From contig JALIRH010000008.1 of NCBI GenBank assembly GCA_023055505.1, forward strand, positions 3,100,001 to 3,164,000: a stretch of 64,000 nt of DNA. Direction: 5' to 3'. The notes beneath the pieces were generated by a model. It did not search any database and was not told the DNA's origin. It saw only the letters and a list, made by a program, of their open reading frames with translations. Origin of the DNA: Callipepla californica brunnescens. Lineage: Eukaryota > Chordata > Aves > Galliformes > Odontophoridae. This document shows positions 25,925-40,640 of the stretch, in pieces. Positions within the stretch are counted from its first letter, which is position 1. Every line of letters begins with the position of its first letter. The translations under genes and the position numbers were made by a program.

Positions 25925-28900
25925 GAAGTTGGTGCTGTTTTTCCAGCCTAAACTTTCAAACTACACTAATCACTGAACTTGGAGTGCCCTACTTGCTTTC
26001 CACATTATGCATCCCTTTTATGTAAAGAGCTGTGAATAGTTTTATATCTGTAATAATGATTTTCAGTTCTTTTTGGAGGGAAGGATCTTGTAAATTTGGT
26101 CTGTGAATTCTCCACAGATAACTGTATATTAATTTGTGACATTGGAGTGATTGCGGAATTCAGCAGTTACACCTGATGCTGATTGTACGTATTGTGGATA
26201 TTTAGAAGGTAAAATGTCCTCTGTGAATCCTATTGCTAGGAAATCTAGAAAAAAATATGAATCTGGGAAACCTGGAAGTATTTATTCTGGTGTAATGTGT
26301 ACTTTTATATTTATGTAGATCAACAGAAACACCTGGTCTTCCTTGTGCTCTGTGTGTTCTGCTGTTGCATCTTGGTGGAAAGTGCAATTTTCATCTCTGG
26401 AGAAAAAGATTGTGTAAGAGTGAGGAAAGGAACTGTGAAAGAAGGATGTTTTTCTTGCTACAAGGCTTCTTTGTTCTCTGAGCTCAGGAAGAGCTGAGCT
26501 CCCAGTCGTTTCAGAAGCTCTCCAGTTACCTGTTCACTGACTGTAGGTCAGTACGCCTAAACGAATGGATTCTTGTCTGTATGAGTCATTAGGTAAATAG
26601 CAGGTAGTGCTGGCATTCTGATACTGTCTGCTTTGAGTGCTCCAATTTCTTGCTTGTGGTTGACCTGCTAGTTTCTTACCTTCTATCACAACACCAGCAG
26701 CTTTTCTCAGCACAGGATCTTCTCACGGTGCCGTGGTAGGGGGAGATCTCCATTGGTCCTCGCTGCTGTTCTGGCCTTGCTGGAGTATGTATTTTCAACA
26801 GTAACTGGAAAAATATTTGGAGATGTTTCCATTAAAACAGTTGGTACTGATTCTTGGCTCTAAGCCTCCTCTTGATCAGAGGCAGCATTGTGGTTAGCCA
26901 GATGGCCTGCAAGCTGGATCTGCTGTGCGTTCTGATTGCATCCCTCCTGCAGGACAGGGCACTGGAGGCTGTGCTTCTCTGACCTCCTCCCCTGGGAGTA
27001 CCAGGGCATGCTGTGTTCGGAGCTGTCACCAGCCTGCTTCTCGTGAGAGTGAGGCAGCAGCGTGCTTCTGTCTGAAGTGTAAGGCCTTGCATAGACACAG
27101 GGGTCCTGATTACTTTCGTCGTTTGCCTTTCTGTCCCTAATGTCATCACCCGTGGCCTTATTGGAATTGCCTCAGTGTTTTTAGACTCAATTATTTTCTC
27201 CCCGAAAGAAGAGTTTGTCACCAATTTAATCAGAGTCTTGACTAAATACAGGCAGTTTGAACATGGGTCAAAGTCTCACAAACCAGACGGTGCTGTCCAG
27301 CCAGAATCCATGGCTGTCCATCCGTACTTGGCAGAGGGAATGTTTCCAGTGCTGGATGAATGAGTCCATTTTTGGGGAGCTCTCGAACCCAGGAGGGACT
27401 AGTGTTGTGAAGGAAAGCTTCATTAACCCTCAGATAGTCCATTGCTGCTACTGCTACTGTCTACAGGACACTGGTTATCCCCTTGAGCCGAGGGGAACTA
27501 TTCTAGCCATCGTTAGAGATCGCTTTTGGAGTTCTGAAGGATTTCATGTTAGAAACTGAAACTGTAGCAGACACAACTCGTTTATGGTACTGGTAGTGTA
27601 ACAGCCTGAGACAAACACCAGGTTTCCTAGAGGAAGATCCATCAGACTCATCCCCACATTGAATTTATAGCTGCTGTCAGTGCTGGGGCCATGAATTTGT
27701 CAGCTCGCTTGGTAGATGTACACAGTCTTTCTTTGGATGTTTCATTTGTTGTGTTGGGAACCATTTCGTTTCAGTGGGGTGGGAAGTGTTACTGCTGGCA
27801 TCTGATAGCGTTCACTTAATGGTGAAGCAGTCTGCTGCATCCATATCAGCCCGAGACCTGGTGCTCTTAGGAGCTGATTTACACAGCCACTGCCCCTTAG
27901 TTACATCTCCATAAGCAACCCTTCAGGGCTCCCTGGTCTGGGATCTCACTGTGCCAGTCTGCAGCCTGCTTTAGGTGGGGAATGAGCATCTGGACTGATG
28001 ACCACAGTGTGTCTGCCTTCTGTTGGCTTCTGCTATGAAGAGAATCCATTTTGATGAGCAGAACACATTGAGCTGTCGTTTCGTTTGGTAGCTTTAGTGC
28101 CACCCAGGATTGTTGCAGCGTTTTTTCCCAGCTTCCTGACTGTAACAATTCTATTATGGTCTGTATTTTTCCTACATTTATATATTGAGTGGATGTATTG
28201 AAAGCTGTTGGATTGCATTATGGCCATGTGTAATGATTAGCTACCTAAGTGGGAGAGGCGCAGCATTCAATTTGTTGTAAAATTGCCAGCTAGCATTATT
28301 TGTCTACATGTTGTCTTATCAAATAAGAAGATATTGTTTCTCCAGAACATTTGCACTTGCCATCTTGAAATGGAATTACATTTCTATTAAACTAACGTGT
28401 TTACTCAGCGCCGCTGAGTAAAGGAGAAGTTTAGTGTTGATGATAAGGTACTTGGTTTATTTAACACCTGACTGTCTCTGCTCCCTGGTGCATGAGTGCT
28501 GCAGTACAGCTCGTGTCGAGGTAACCGTGCTGGGGAAGGTACTCAAGCCTGCTGCTCAGATATGCGTTCCCACGCTTTATTTTTCCTTGAAATCTAAACG
28601 CTGTCTTTGGGTTGATGGATCTTTTTAATCTCAGGCAAAAAGGAGCTCTGGTTTTATCTCTTAAATTAAGGAACGTTGATAAAAGCAGCCAGGTTATGCC
28701 GGAGTCAATGTGATGGTAATAAATTCCTTCCACTCTTTCTTCAGCCGCAGTGAAAATGGGAAAGGCTAAATTTACTGCTGTTCTTCAGGCCTCTGTGCAG
28801 CGCAGGAGAAAATTTAGCCATTTTGACCTTCCTCTGACACATGCAGTCAGTGAAGATGAGGGCAGAGAAAGCCTTTGTCAGAATAAATGAAGTGGATGCC

Positions 28901-29902
28901 GGGCTTTCTGACATTGTTACTAATGCACTCCCGTGTGCTGCAATTAAAGTGGAAGCCTGCGAGGCCAAGTGCAGGCAGCCTCAGCTGCTGCTCTACACGG
29001 CAGCGCATTGCTTGTTGTTTCTGTTTTTAAAGCTCTCTGTCCCAGAGGTTCTGTGGTAGTGGCTGTGAATGAGATTGAATGCTCGCTGGCACAGAGGATG
29101 CACAAGCTTGTTGTGCTATGCGTGTGCTAACTGTGAGCTCCCAGTTGCAAACCCTTCCCCGGGTTTGTTATGCTGACCTGGTCTTAACTGCAGCAAGGAC
29201 AGTGAATTTGTTGTCCCAGAGACCTCTTTGTGGAGGTGACAGCTCGAGGGGCAGGGGGTCCTGCTAGTGGCAAGGCTGTGGGGAGCTGCTGGGGGCAGCC
29301 CTGAGGGCAGTGCTGTGTGCTGTGCTGCTGCTGGGAGCTGGGGATGTGCGAGGGCATCTGGGGTGCTGCCTTGGTGTGACCCCTCCTGGCTCTGACTTAG
29401 GAACTAAACCTGAGCGTGATTTTCCCATGCACGAACTGGCAGTGGTGTGCTGGTGCTTCATAGTTGCTGTCGTAGTTGGGGAACGGTGTGTGTGTGCTTT
29501 TAAATAGGTCATATTTGGAAGTGTAAGGTAAGAGGAAGATGGCTTGATGTTCGCTTGGCAGAACCTTGTGGCAGTAGAAGAGGACATTGTGTTTTCCATT
29601 AACTTAGTTTCGGGTCTGCACTTTATTCAGGCAAACTCTGTTCGTAATTTCGTTTCAGTGGAAAAGGGGATTCTACAGAAACACTTTGTATCCATAGGAA
29701 AAATAAAAGTGCCCTGACATTGATGCTTAGAGCTGGCTGATACAGTGTTAAGGTCTATCTACAAACCCTCCCTAGGCTCTTTTTGGGGAGTCTGAGTCAA
29801 AACAGAAGCTGAGTTAAGTGCCAAAGGCACCAGCCTTAAAAGCCAGGCTTTCCCATTGTGCTGAAACTGGTGGCTGTTCTTCTGCTGTTGTCTGTAAAAC
29901 TG

Positions 29903-29960
29903 TACAGTCACTGAATGGTTTGGGATGGAAGGAACCTCAAAGATCACCCAGTTCCTGTTC
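29903..29960 (-). mobile_element. CR1 3' terminal fragment, antisense
   Basis: The text cagtcactgaatggtttggg, then atggaaggaacctcaaagat, then cacccagttcc is the reverse complement of the extreme CR1 3' end. Only about 60 bp remains. Confidence 0.75.
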
Positions 29961-32900
29961 TTAAGTGTGTGTAAGTGCATCGATATATTGTGTAAACAGA
30001 CACAAGCAAAAAAAAAAAAACAAACAAACTTGCTTAAGAGAGAACTATGTCCTAATGCTGGGTAGAAATATTGCTTATTGGGACCACTCAGGGAGAATGC
30101 TGTTACCCAAATGTTATCATGCACAGTCGTGAACAGAACTCTCAATTTTGTTCATACTGGAGTATTTCTGTGCAAAAAGAAAGTGGATATATGTAGCAGT
30201 AAATGCGATGCCTATAGACATGTCCAGTAATACTGGGCAATTCTATTAAGCTATGCACTGAAGGGAGCATTAGAATGGCTGCCTGAGGCTGCAGTGTGAC
30301 TTTTCAGTGCTCTGGATGGTTAATGTGGAATAGCCGTACTGCTAGGACAGAGAAGCCCAGAATAATTTTCCTTGTCCTAGTTAAGTCAAGAACTATTAGA
30401 GCAGTGGAAATAAGGTTTCAGCAAGAGGAGGAAAAGGGGCGAGGGAAGCATCAGCTCTCACTCTTACTAGTTAGAGAGAAAAGTACACAAATGCATTCCT
30501 CTCCCATCCAATACCAACACAGCACATGGCTACAACAGGGGACCTGTGGTGGTAGTGGAGAAACTAAGGTAAAACTGAGGTGAATAACCTCAACTGCCTT
30601 GTGATACTGAACTGTTTGGAGAAGTGATGGCAAGTACTTTTCAACGTAACTTTCTCACCTCCTTTCCCTAAGGCATGTTTTTTCCCTGTACTGTTTCTGT
30701 AATGCCTCCCAATGATGCACGTAGGAAGGAAGAAATTTGATCAACTTGTTACTTACAGAGAGCAGGATAGAAGACAAGCCCAGAGGGGAGGCAGAAGCGA
30801 GCATTAAATGTTCTTCTTAGCTGGCTCTTCTAATGATCTGAAGAAAATTGTCCTTTGTGCCATCTGAAATGATTTTCACAAAGGCCAGCCTAGAAAAGTC
30901 ATACCTGTATTAGACACTCAGTGTCTGCAGTCCAAGTCTTTTTTTGTGCCTTTATCTTGATTACTTTTACTACCTTGGGCACTTGACAGAAGGAAGAAAG
31001 CCACATTGTTCTGATTGCTTCATGTTTTTTTGAGAGGAAAGATTTCTTGAGCTTTGTTCAAACTCTGAAGTAGAATTTGGTCTTTCTGGGAATTGTGTGA
31101 GCACAAGTGATTGCCTGAAGCAAGAGAATACATACTGAAACTGCAGTAGCAAAGACCTTGATCTCAAAGGCCAGCTGCTACTGTTCTTCTCTTCAGCCTT
31201 AAAGTTCAGCAGGTTACAAACTCAGCTTGTCATCTTCCTATACAATGGGTAGCAGTGCTGCAGAAGATGAACAGGATGGTTTTTCACTCACTTCATGCTT
31301 ATATCCCATCCAGAAGTCTCTTCCTGTGGAAACCTTGGTGTAGTCTTCAGAAGATAAACTGAGTTGTCTTTTGGCTTCCTTTCTGGAATCTTCCTTTACT
31401 ACTTTCTTAGTCTTTTGGGAGCAAGGCAATAAATCCATGTCAAGGTGTTGCTTTTGACCTTCAGGTTTGCAACCTGGCTAACATAGATAGTTGGTAGGAG
31501 TTGAATATTTAAGAACAGAATGACTGTTTTTTCCACACATTGCTATATATCAATCAGCTTATGCAAAGAATTTCTTATGAAAAGCTAAACTAAACTCCTG
31601 GACGTTGCTGATTGAAGAAAATGGGAAAAATATGTGATGTTCTTCACTGATGTGGACGAGCTTTGCTCTTGTTTAATAATGCTCCATGTATGTATTTTCT
31701 GTTCATGGTGTGTGTTTATTTTATTTACTGAGCTCAGTCAGATATACCCTCATAGCACTCCAGGGTTGTGTTTCTGGAGTGAACTTGATCAGTGTTATGA
31801 AACTGAGAGAGGAATGCTAACCAGCATCACTGTCTGTGCACAGGTCTGCAGATGTTTTGGTGATGTTCCCTTACATGATACTGTCTTAGCTTTGAATGTG
31901 AGACACAAAGGGCAGAGCACCTTTTCAGTCATTTTGCTTATAAGTAGATCTGGCAGTTGAGTAAAGCTGTTCTAAAATGTTTTCTTCTCTTTCAACTTAC
32001 TTTCTTCAACTTAAACACGAGCACAAGAATCCCATGTGTGTTTCAAGACTATGGCTCTTTCAAGACTACCTAGGACCAGCAATTGCAGTGTATGCAAGGT
32101 GCAGTCTTATTTTTTGTGTTTTGTTCTGTCTGCTGTTTGGCACAAGAGAGGCTCCCCTGGCCCCCAACTGCTGCCAACAATTACAGACAGTTACCAGTCC
32201 CCAGCGGGAGTAAGTGTTTTCAGCCAATATTTACAGCCTGTTCTGTGCTGGAAGAATGGAGCTACTGCTGCTATTGTAAGTTGGAGACGTAGGGAGGCTT
32301 CCTTTTGGCTCTTCAGTAGGAAATAAGATGTAAAATACAGCTCTGGTAGTGACTGTTAGCTTTATTCATTGCCCAAGAAGCACTGCAGAAGGTTTTGCAT
32401 AGCTGCAGGCTTCCCCGGCTCCAACTAATTAGTGTATCTGTGCTTTCTTCTGAGACTGAGTCCTGATCTGTGAGTAACCATGGTCACCCTCAGCTTGGTC
32501 TGGAAGGATCCTCCATATGGTTGTACATCACAAAGCACGACCGAGGCCAAGGCTCCCGGAGGTGTTTTGTGAATTGGTTGGTTGGGATGTGTCCCTTCTG
32601 CAGCCTCTCTATGAAGGCAGGGTCATTAACCAGTGTTCGGTGAGATACAGAAAGACTCTTTAATTTCCTGAGTGCCATTTATTTTATTTTAAGAGTTTCT
32701 CATAAGAAAACAGCACAGTTGCCTCCCAGGAGGTTGCAGTTGCAATATATAATCATATCATAATGTGTCAATATAAAGATTTATTGTTTCCTGTCACATG
32801 AACAGCATGGCACACCAGTGTGTTGGTAGTCATCCCTATCTTTTTAGCATCAGATCTGGCCTCGTTCTCCGCATACCTACAAAGGTTGCTGTTCTGTAGG

Positions 32901-34969
32901 AAGAAGAGTCATCAGCTTTTGGGATGCTGGAAGTTCAAAGCAGCCAGCATTGGAAATTGAGGTCCGCTGTCTCTGCAGTAGTGTGTTCCTACCTAAGGTG
33001 CGTGTGGAAGACCCTAGATGCTGTCTTGGCTTTGCAAGCTTAGTGCCAGCAGCTAATTGCAGTGAAAATGAGGCTTCTGATGTGGGTGTGTTCACAGCAC
33101 TTAATTTTCTCTCTGTAGGTTAATTGTGGTTTTGCTGTGGGTTTCTGTTCCTTCATTTCTTTTTTTTTTTCACTACGTCAAGAGAGAAAAAAAATCTACA
33201 GCTCGAGCCTGCTTCTGAAATGCATGGTCACTTTCGAAAATATACTCCCAATCTTAAGAAGAGTGCAAAAGAAGAGGGTACTTAGTGTACAAGCTTTGAA
33301 ATCCATTCATACTTCTGAAAGGGAAAACGTATGTACTCTTTATTGACCTGCAGTTGCTGTATGGAGGATTTCCAAAGGCTGAACAACTTTCTGTAAACTC
33401 AGTAGCATTTGTAATTTATTACTTTCTAGCTTGCCAACAGCAAAAGGAGTTAGTTGAGGTGAGAAAGATATAAACAAGAGAGGGAAGTGGGCTCTACTCT
33501 GACAACAGAGGAGGAGGGAAGCAGATAATGATTAGGTTATGGTCTGGGAGAGGTGAAAGCAAGAAAAGAAAAGTGGAGGTGGAGGTCTCCATAGTGGTCA
33601 GGGAACGCATTCCTTTCTTTTTAGGATAAGCAGTTTTAGTTGTAAGAAATGCTAATCCTCAACTTTCCTCCCCTCATAAATTTATTTAACCAGTATAAAC
33701 CTCTTCCTTAGGATAGGAGTAACTCAAGGAGGTAACACGGAAGGGCTGATGCTTACTGGCCTCAATTGTTTGCACCTTGATGCATTTAGCAGTCTCATTA
33801 CATGAAGGTGATGTAATTGGGTAGGGGCTCCTTACTCCTCAAACCAGATAACACAACACTGCAGCATGTTACCTACTTTCACCGTAAGCTTGTGTTGAGT
33901 GACTTGGTTTCTGTGCAGAGCAGTCAGGTATTTTTGGTGACTTGGATCATATTGCAGACTGCTCTATGGTCTGAAGCCTGACAGTGGCTGTTTTGTGGGC
34001 ACATCAGAAGGGAAGATAACTTGCAGAACAGAGGATTGTTCCTAAGCCTAGGCAGAGACTTTTACAGGAACCAGGGGATGTCGTAAGTGCTTAATCTTCC
34101 CTGCAGAAGCACAGTCTACTTCTTTGATTTACCTTTTTTATCTTGAAACGGTGCTGCATGGATGCTAAAAGCCCACACTCCTAAAATAGATCGAGTAGAA
34201 TAAGCACTTCAGTGATGACTGCTTCAGGAGAGGAGAGGGAGAAGGCAACAACGTACAGCTAGCACGTATTAGGCACATCACTTAATGCATCCAGAGAACT
34301 TGGACACTATGAGCACTAATGTGGCAGAGGGACACAGAGACCCAGTCCTCCTAGTGAACCAGACTGGATGTTAGAGTTACACTGGGTGTAGATGCACCTG
34401 CAGAAGTGAGGGCGCTTCCAGTCAGCTTGACCACGAAAAGCGTGTTCACAGATGCTCTGGAAGTGTGAGGTAGGTCCAGGCCTCCATTGATCTGCCTGCA
34501 GCAGTTCCCCTGTACGGTTGGGCACATCCCTCAGAGCAGCTCCCCTTACATGCTCACAGTGCAGCTGCAGGGCTGGTCCAGAGGTCTGCTTCCTCTGAAA
34601 TAAGTGAATTCTTCCAATATCAGCATCAATTTGAGTAGTGCTATTCTAGCTTTTACAATAATGAGTGTTGTACAGAAGCTGCTTGTCCTTTTCCCACAAT
34701 ACCTACGTTGTCAGCTTACCTTGCAGCCTGATCAGGCTGGCTCAGCATCCCCACACCTCTCCTGGTCACTGCTGTCTGCCCATTGGCCTGCTCCCAGCTG
34801 GCTGCCAGCTCACAGAGCCTCTGAGATGCTGCTGATGTGCTGGGAACACATCTTGTAAGTGAAACACGGAGTGTGTACAGCCATTTGTAGGCGAGTGGCT
34901 TCCAGCAGGTGTGACCCCACAAAGCATGCAGGCAGAGGCAGCAGCTGCTGGTGTGCAGCTTCAGCCAGG

Positions 34970-35080
34970 ATGAATTAGGAATAAGAGTGTAACTTGGTGC
35001 CACCTGCAGACTTACTGTGGGTGTGCTTGATCCCCTTGTCCAGATAACCAGTAAAGATATTAAACGGGGCTGGCCCTGGT
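34970..35080 (-). mobile_element. CR1 fragment, antisense (internal part)
   Basis: The text ccacctgcagacttactgtg, then ggtgtgcttgatccccttgt, then ccagataaccagtaaagata, then ttaaacggggctggccctgg matches the antisense CR1 ORF2-region landmark that normally follows the atcatcagcaaacttgctga stretch. Only about 110 bp can be recognised. Confidence 0.75.
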
Positions 35081-38000
35081 TATGGTTTCTTTGAACAGGG
35101 GTTTTCTTTTCCTTCTCTGCATGGCACTGCAGGTTGCAGCCCTTGGGAGCCCAGGCTCTTGGTGGAGGAGCCTGCTGCACAGCAGGGAGGGTGACACAAA
35201 ATGAACATGTTTTCCTTGTGCTTCCTGTGCTCTTTGCCATGCAGATGTGGTGTTTAACCTTTGAAAACTTGCTGATAAGCTGCTATCAGCCAACGGTTAA
35301 AACAACAAACCCTCCCACTTTGCTGAGCTGGGATAGGAACTTCCCAGGGCTTCAAGGCCTGCGTAGTTAAAGACCTGCAATAATCAGGGACAAAGGTTAC
35401 TCTCTGAAGAAGTCATCTGCTTTGTGCTGTCTGTACATCATCCCTGTAAGTATTTATTCAGCACAGAACGCTCTATTCTGATCTGATGCGATCATGAGAA
35501 CGCGAAGCCACGCTGCAGCGGTGAGCAGCATCTCCAGCAGATCTTACACCGGATGCAGGAAACGCAATCCGAGCTCTGCTGAACACAAAGCAACAGTCAC
35601 AGCTCTGCTTTCACCACTTGTAGGAGAATTTCAAGGCAAATAATGTTCTGTTTGTTCAGTTCTTTAAATAAAACACATCTGTGGGGGATCGCGTTTGAGT
35701 CCAGGTACTCGGGATTCCACTGTTTTGTTGGGATGAGGAGTAGTAGGTTGAAAGAAATCCTTGGCTTATATGAAGGGGGAAAATCTAACCACCACGTGTG
35801 GTTTTGTAATTGTTTCCAAATCGTACGGTTGGTTTTGTATTTGTTTTATTCACGTTAATCTGATTTACTCATTTTACCAATGGTGTTGGCTTACAGGCAC
35901 GTAGAATCTGCCAGGTTGAACCTGGAAGGCAGTGTGTTAAGAGCAGAGTACTGTAAAGGCTGCAGTAAATCCACGTGGAGGAGGAGCAGCACTCACCTGC
36001 TGGCAGAAGCCCTCAGGCCCCCAGAGCCTTGCTCCTCCATAGTGCTGACAATTCCTGCTTCTGCTGGCGGCTACGAACTGATGTTTTAAGTCTCAGATGG
36101 ATATATTTTTCGTGTGAAATTCAACAATATATTCCAGTGGCATTCTGCCAGCTTCAGGCATCGTCAGGCTCATGTCTTCTAAGAATATCTCCCCATTATA
36201 ACGTGCTGCTTTAACTAGAATGTAATCAAGTGCAATCTTTTCCTCTTTTATGTGGTTTTGATTCTCAGTTACGTATTATGGTTTCATCTGTGGAATCTAT
36301 CTACTTGCAGTCTGTTTTTCCTTAAGCAGGAAAGCATATCGTACTGTGCATGTGTGTATATATGTGTATGTGTGCACATGAGTGTCCACATACTGTTCTT
36401 TCCTTAAAACTGTGGGTAAAACCTGTGACTCCTGACTCCTGGGGCTGTTGATTTAACGGAACCTCTGAGTGATTTTCTTACCAACTAAGTCAAACATCTA
36501 TATTTTCGTGTATAAATAGATCTGTAGGCATGATCAATCTGTTTTAAGAGCAGCTGGTTCAGTCTTTGCCTTGTTTGGCAGTTTCAAGGTATTAATTATT
36601 TCTAATTGTATGAAGAGCTGGGCTAAGCCTTGCATCCTTCAGATTTCTGTGGGGTGGGAAGAGCATGCTGAGGACTGGCAGTTCCAGTTTCTTTGCTTGC
36701 ACGTTTGTGATGGCAGGAGGGATGGTGGTACGAGGAGTTGTGTGTGTGGTGGTGGATTTTAATAATTTAATTTTAATAATTGTGCTTTTCCTAAAACTTT
36801 CTCAAAAGCAGGGAAACGACTTGGAGTGTAGGTATAAGATTATGTGAGAAAAGTCACTGATGGATTGTCTTATAGTGTGTTATGTTAAAGTCCAATCCAG
36901 AATGAGATGTTTGCATTGAACATGTAAAGCTGCGAGCTCTGTTTTCTTAATTTAGATTAAAATTGTAATGTGAAAGAATTATAAAGTGTATGCCTGTGCT
37001 AGGGAAGGATGTGCTAAATGTGATGAGATCTTTCTCCTTCCAGCTTCCATCCTTTTATTTTGTCAGTTTCCTGCTGTATTTAAGTGTACCATGTAACAGG
37101 ATGTGCTAATAGGATGTTTTGGATGGATATTAGAACCATTTAATTGAACAGATCTTTGTTCCGTAGGATTCTGAGTTTCCTTATTGTTTTTCTTTCTAGA
37201 GAGAAGAATTCGGTGCTGGACTGTCTTGAGCATTACCTCTGGTGCAGCTTCAGAGAGCACCTTGGTTTACCTGACTTGAAGGGTCACATGTGCAGCAAGC
37301 CAAGGGGACATGGGCTTTCAGTGCATCTGGAGAAATGATCAGGTACCCTCAGCTGTCTGTGCTTTATCTGTAGCAACGAGTCAGAAACTTGAGGAGGCAC
37401 GAAACAGTAAGGCACTCACTCCTGCAGCTACCCATAAATTTTAGATGTGCTTTGCTTTTCAGAGGTGGGGATGAGGTAAGCGTGCCATCTTGTGTGATAG
37501 TATGTCCACAGCCAAGTCAGTGCTGCAGTGGATTAGTTGCAGGACATTGGCTTCCAGTTGAGATGCAGTTTGTAGTGAACAGGAAGGGACAAGGAGACGC
37601 ACCAGTGCAATTCCATAAACTGCAGAGAGCAGTGATTCACTCTGAAGTTGGGAAGCAGGCTATAGGCTAAATAATGCTAGGACAAGATGTTTTTAGCCAT
37701 TTGTTTGTTTTTGAGCAACTGTTCATCGTTTCTAAAATTAAGTCAAACGTTTATAAGAGTATCAAACTTGACTGCTGGAAGTAACTGCTGTGCCATGGGC
37801 ACTCGGATTTGCTGAATCTCATTGCTGATTTTGTGTCTGATGTGTGTTGCCATAGGTAGTGCAGAGCTTGTGTGTCTCACGCTCTGCATCTGATGCTGCC
37901 CTTTGCCAAGTACCAGCTGTGGTCAGGGACTTCCTTTACTGCTGTGTTTTGTTTGTATTAAAAGAAGGTGTCTAGCATTTCAAATCGGGTGCAGAGCTGT

Positions 38001-40289
38001 ATGTGAGAACTGTGAGAAAGAGCAGATTGTAAAATAATACTATAATCTTTTGGGAATTAAGCTTAGAGGAATATTGTCCAAAAAAAAATTCTTGTTTTCT
38101 TTACAGATATTAGCTGAGAAATCATTGTTGTCTTTAACTGTGAAATCATTGTAGTTTTCTTCATTTGGTGAATGGATATATGCATAAGGCAAGAAACCTT
38201 TTCAATCTCAAGGAGTCTGAGAATGGTCTTATTCTGTACATTTTATTTACACTTGTGTGATCCTTCTCTTAAATAGACAATTCACACAGGAATAAACTGG
38301 AGATGTGTGAGCTGTAGGAGGTAACTGAGCCACCCATGTGAAGGACTGCAGGAACAGGAAGGGTGGAGATACATTTTGGGATTCGCTTTTTAATATAAAA
38401 GCTCTCAATTTTTACTTGTCCTTTGAGAGTTAACGGGTGCTACAGAGGTAAAGTATTCATGTATTCAGTCTTTATCATGCTATAGATGATAATTCAGGTG
38501 AAGTATTTTACTAAAGAAAGACATTCTCCCTTGATTTAAATGTTATTTCACCTCAAGGAGAGCAATGAGTTGCATAAACTACCCTGCTCTTGCTTCTTCG
38601 ACAACAATTCATCACTTTCTTCATCAGCACTGCTTCTTTTTATTGATCTTATTTTATTCAGTTAATAGTAAAGGTGCTCTGGATTGGTGTGTTGCATGCA
38701 CAGTAGTGGTGTCCTGGTGGAATAGAGGTGCTTTAAGACAAAAAGTGACTCTGTGGAGGAATGTGAAGTCTAGTAGATCATGTGCAGTGAGGAGCAAGTA
38801 AACCAGACATGCTCTGATCGTGTAGTTTAATGTTGGTGTAAATATATATATATAATTCCTGATTGTGTGTTACATTCTTTATGAAGAGGATAGAGGTGCT
38901 TTCTGCAAACCTTGCCTCACTACTAAGTGGCATGTTGGGGTCTGAGCAGGCTTGCATCCCTAAGCTTGAAGGGGATGTGTAGTCACCCTTTTTTTACTCT
39001 GCCTGTGATGTGCTACAGGTTTTATATACTGCTATTGACAGAACTGTCCTGGAATGTCTTTAGGTAAATGCTTTAGTTGCCATGTTTTTGAGACTTTAAT
39101 TCTGTCTCTCATAGGCATCACTTGTGTTTAAAAACATGATACTTACTTCCTCTGCATAGGTGAAACCCTGTGCCGTGCAAAGCTGATGGTTTGATTTGGT
39201 TGAATATTGGGACAGTGGCTGACTTTAGTGTGCCTCTTCGTGGGATGTTTTATTTTTGTCTGTCCCTTAGGGACAGCTCTTTGGCTTAATTCAGAAAGCA
39301 GGTATTTGGTAAGCCATGCAACACCTCCTGAGAGTGTCCTGCTTTAGGGTGGTGTGTGTGCTTCTGCACTGTCCAGCATAGCTCTTGAAAACAAGAGTCA
39401 AAACCATCATTGCTGACAAGTTCAGCACTCAATCTAAATATTGTGAGCCAAAAATCTGTTAAACCTGAGTTCCAGTGTTTAAGGTTTTATCATCACTCTT
39501 TGCAAAGTGAGTAATAATGTGTTGTGGTTCCTCAGAGCAGCCAAGAGAATCCTGGGGTCTGTGTTCAGCAGCAGAACAGAATAAACACCACAGGAAAGAG
39601 TAGAAGGAGAAAGGGCAGTGAGCTTGAAAGAAAAGGCTCCTGAGAGCTCCGTGGCTGGTGCTAGTCTGGGAGGAGGATGATGAGTAGGTTTTATGTGTCT
39701 TAAGAGTATTTATGTAGGGCTGATCAACGGTTCTCAAAGGAACTTTATCACAAAGCTACAGAGAACTGTTAATACCAAAAATAGTGCCTCATTCTGGGAG
39801 GCTCCAAATTACAAATGCTTGAATTCAGCTGTCTTAATGGGCTTTCAACGTTTTTTTTGTATTTTTTTGCTGTAAGTCTGAGTAATATTCCTCAAAGAGA
39901 TTGTATAACAGCAGCAAGGCTGGAAAGATTTAATTCAGCAAGACCTCATGCTGCAAAAGATCAGATTAATTTTTCAGCTTCTGGTCTTGCTGCAGAGCTT
40001 CCAGTATTCTGCTGCCTTCATAGGAAGAGTCCTGCAAGGTTCCAGAAGATCATCCTGACCTCAATGTATTGTCTGCATTGCTGGGCAGTTCTTGTGAGGC
40101 ATTCACTTATTTACTCTCTAACACAGGAGGCAATGAGAATTCCCTGGGCTAGGGCTACAGTCACCATTTAGAAAGCTACTTTCAGTGACTTAAGGAAACT
40201 TCTCTTGCTTACAGACAGTGTGCATTACTCCTCCTCACTGCAGAGCTGGAAGATAATGTTTTTTTGAGTGCGTGTATGGTTTTTTATCT

Positions 40290-40640
40290 TTGCAGAAGCC
40301 ATTTCTGTATTTAAGGATCTTAATCACCTCTCTTTGCTCAGATTGAGCAACCTCAGTCAGCCCACTCACCCCTGTAAGGTCCCTTTGTCAGCTCTGTGTT
40401 GTCCTGGTGGCTCTGGGGCAAGTCTCTTCTTGGCAAGTCTCACCCCAAAATGGGCTTTACTAAAGACTTTACCAAAACTGAACAGACTGGTTTCTTCCAT
40501 TTTTCTTGTGGTATTTGTAATTTGCACTCAGTCTGTGACCCTCTCTATATCCCCAAATCCTTCTCTACAGAACATCTGCTCGCCAGTTGTCGGTATATTT
40601 GTGCAAGTGGATTTTATTCTCTGAACAGAACATCCCATAT
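40290..40640 (-). mobile_element. ancient CR1 fragment, antisense
   Basis: The patches aggatcttaatcacctctct, then tgctcagattgagcaacc, then later ccaaatccttctctacagaa with catctgctcgccagttgtcg follow the order of antisense CR1 landmarks. They are strongly diverged with gaps, so this is a tentative assignment. Confidence 0.4.

Noticed and set aside
34716..35240. 174-codon minus-strand frame
   Set aside because: Part of it reads through a CR1 fragment and the rest shows no similarity to any protein I recognise.
37144..37345. Possible extra exon near 37.19-37.34 kb (acceptor tttctttctag, donor caggtaccc)
   Set aside because: The acceptor is good but the donor is weak and the sequence between has no conserved or coding character I can defend.
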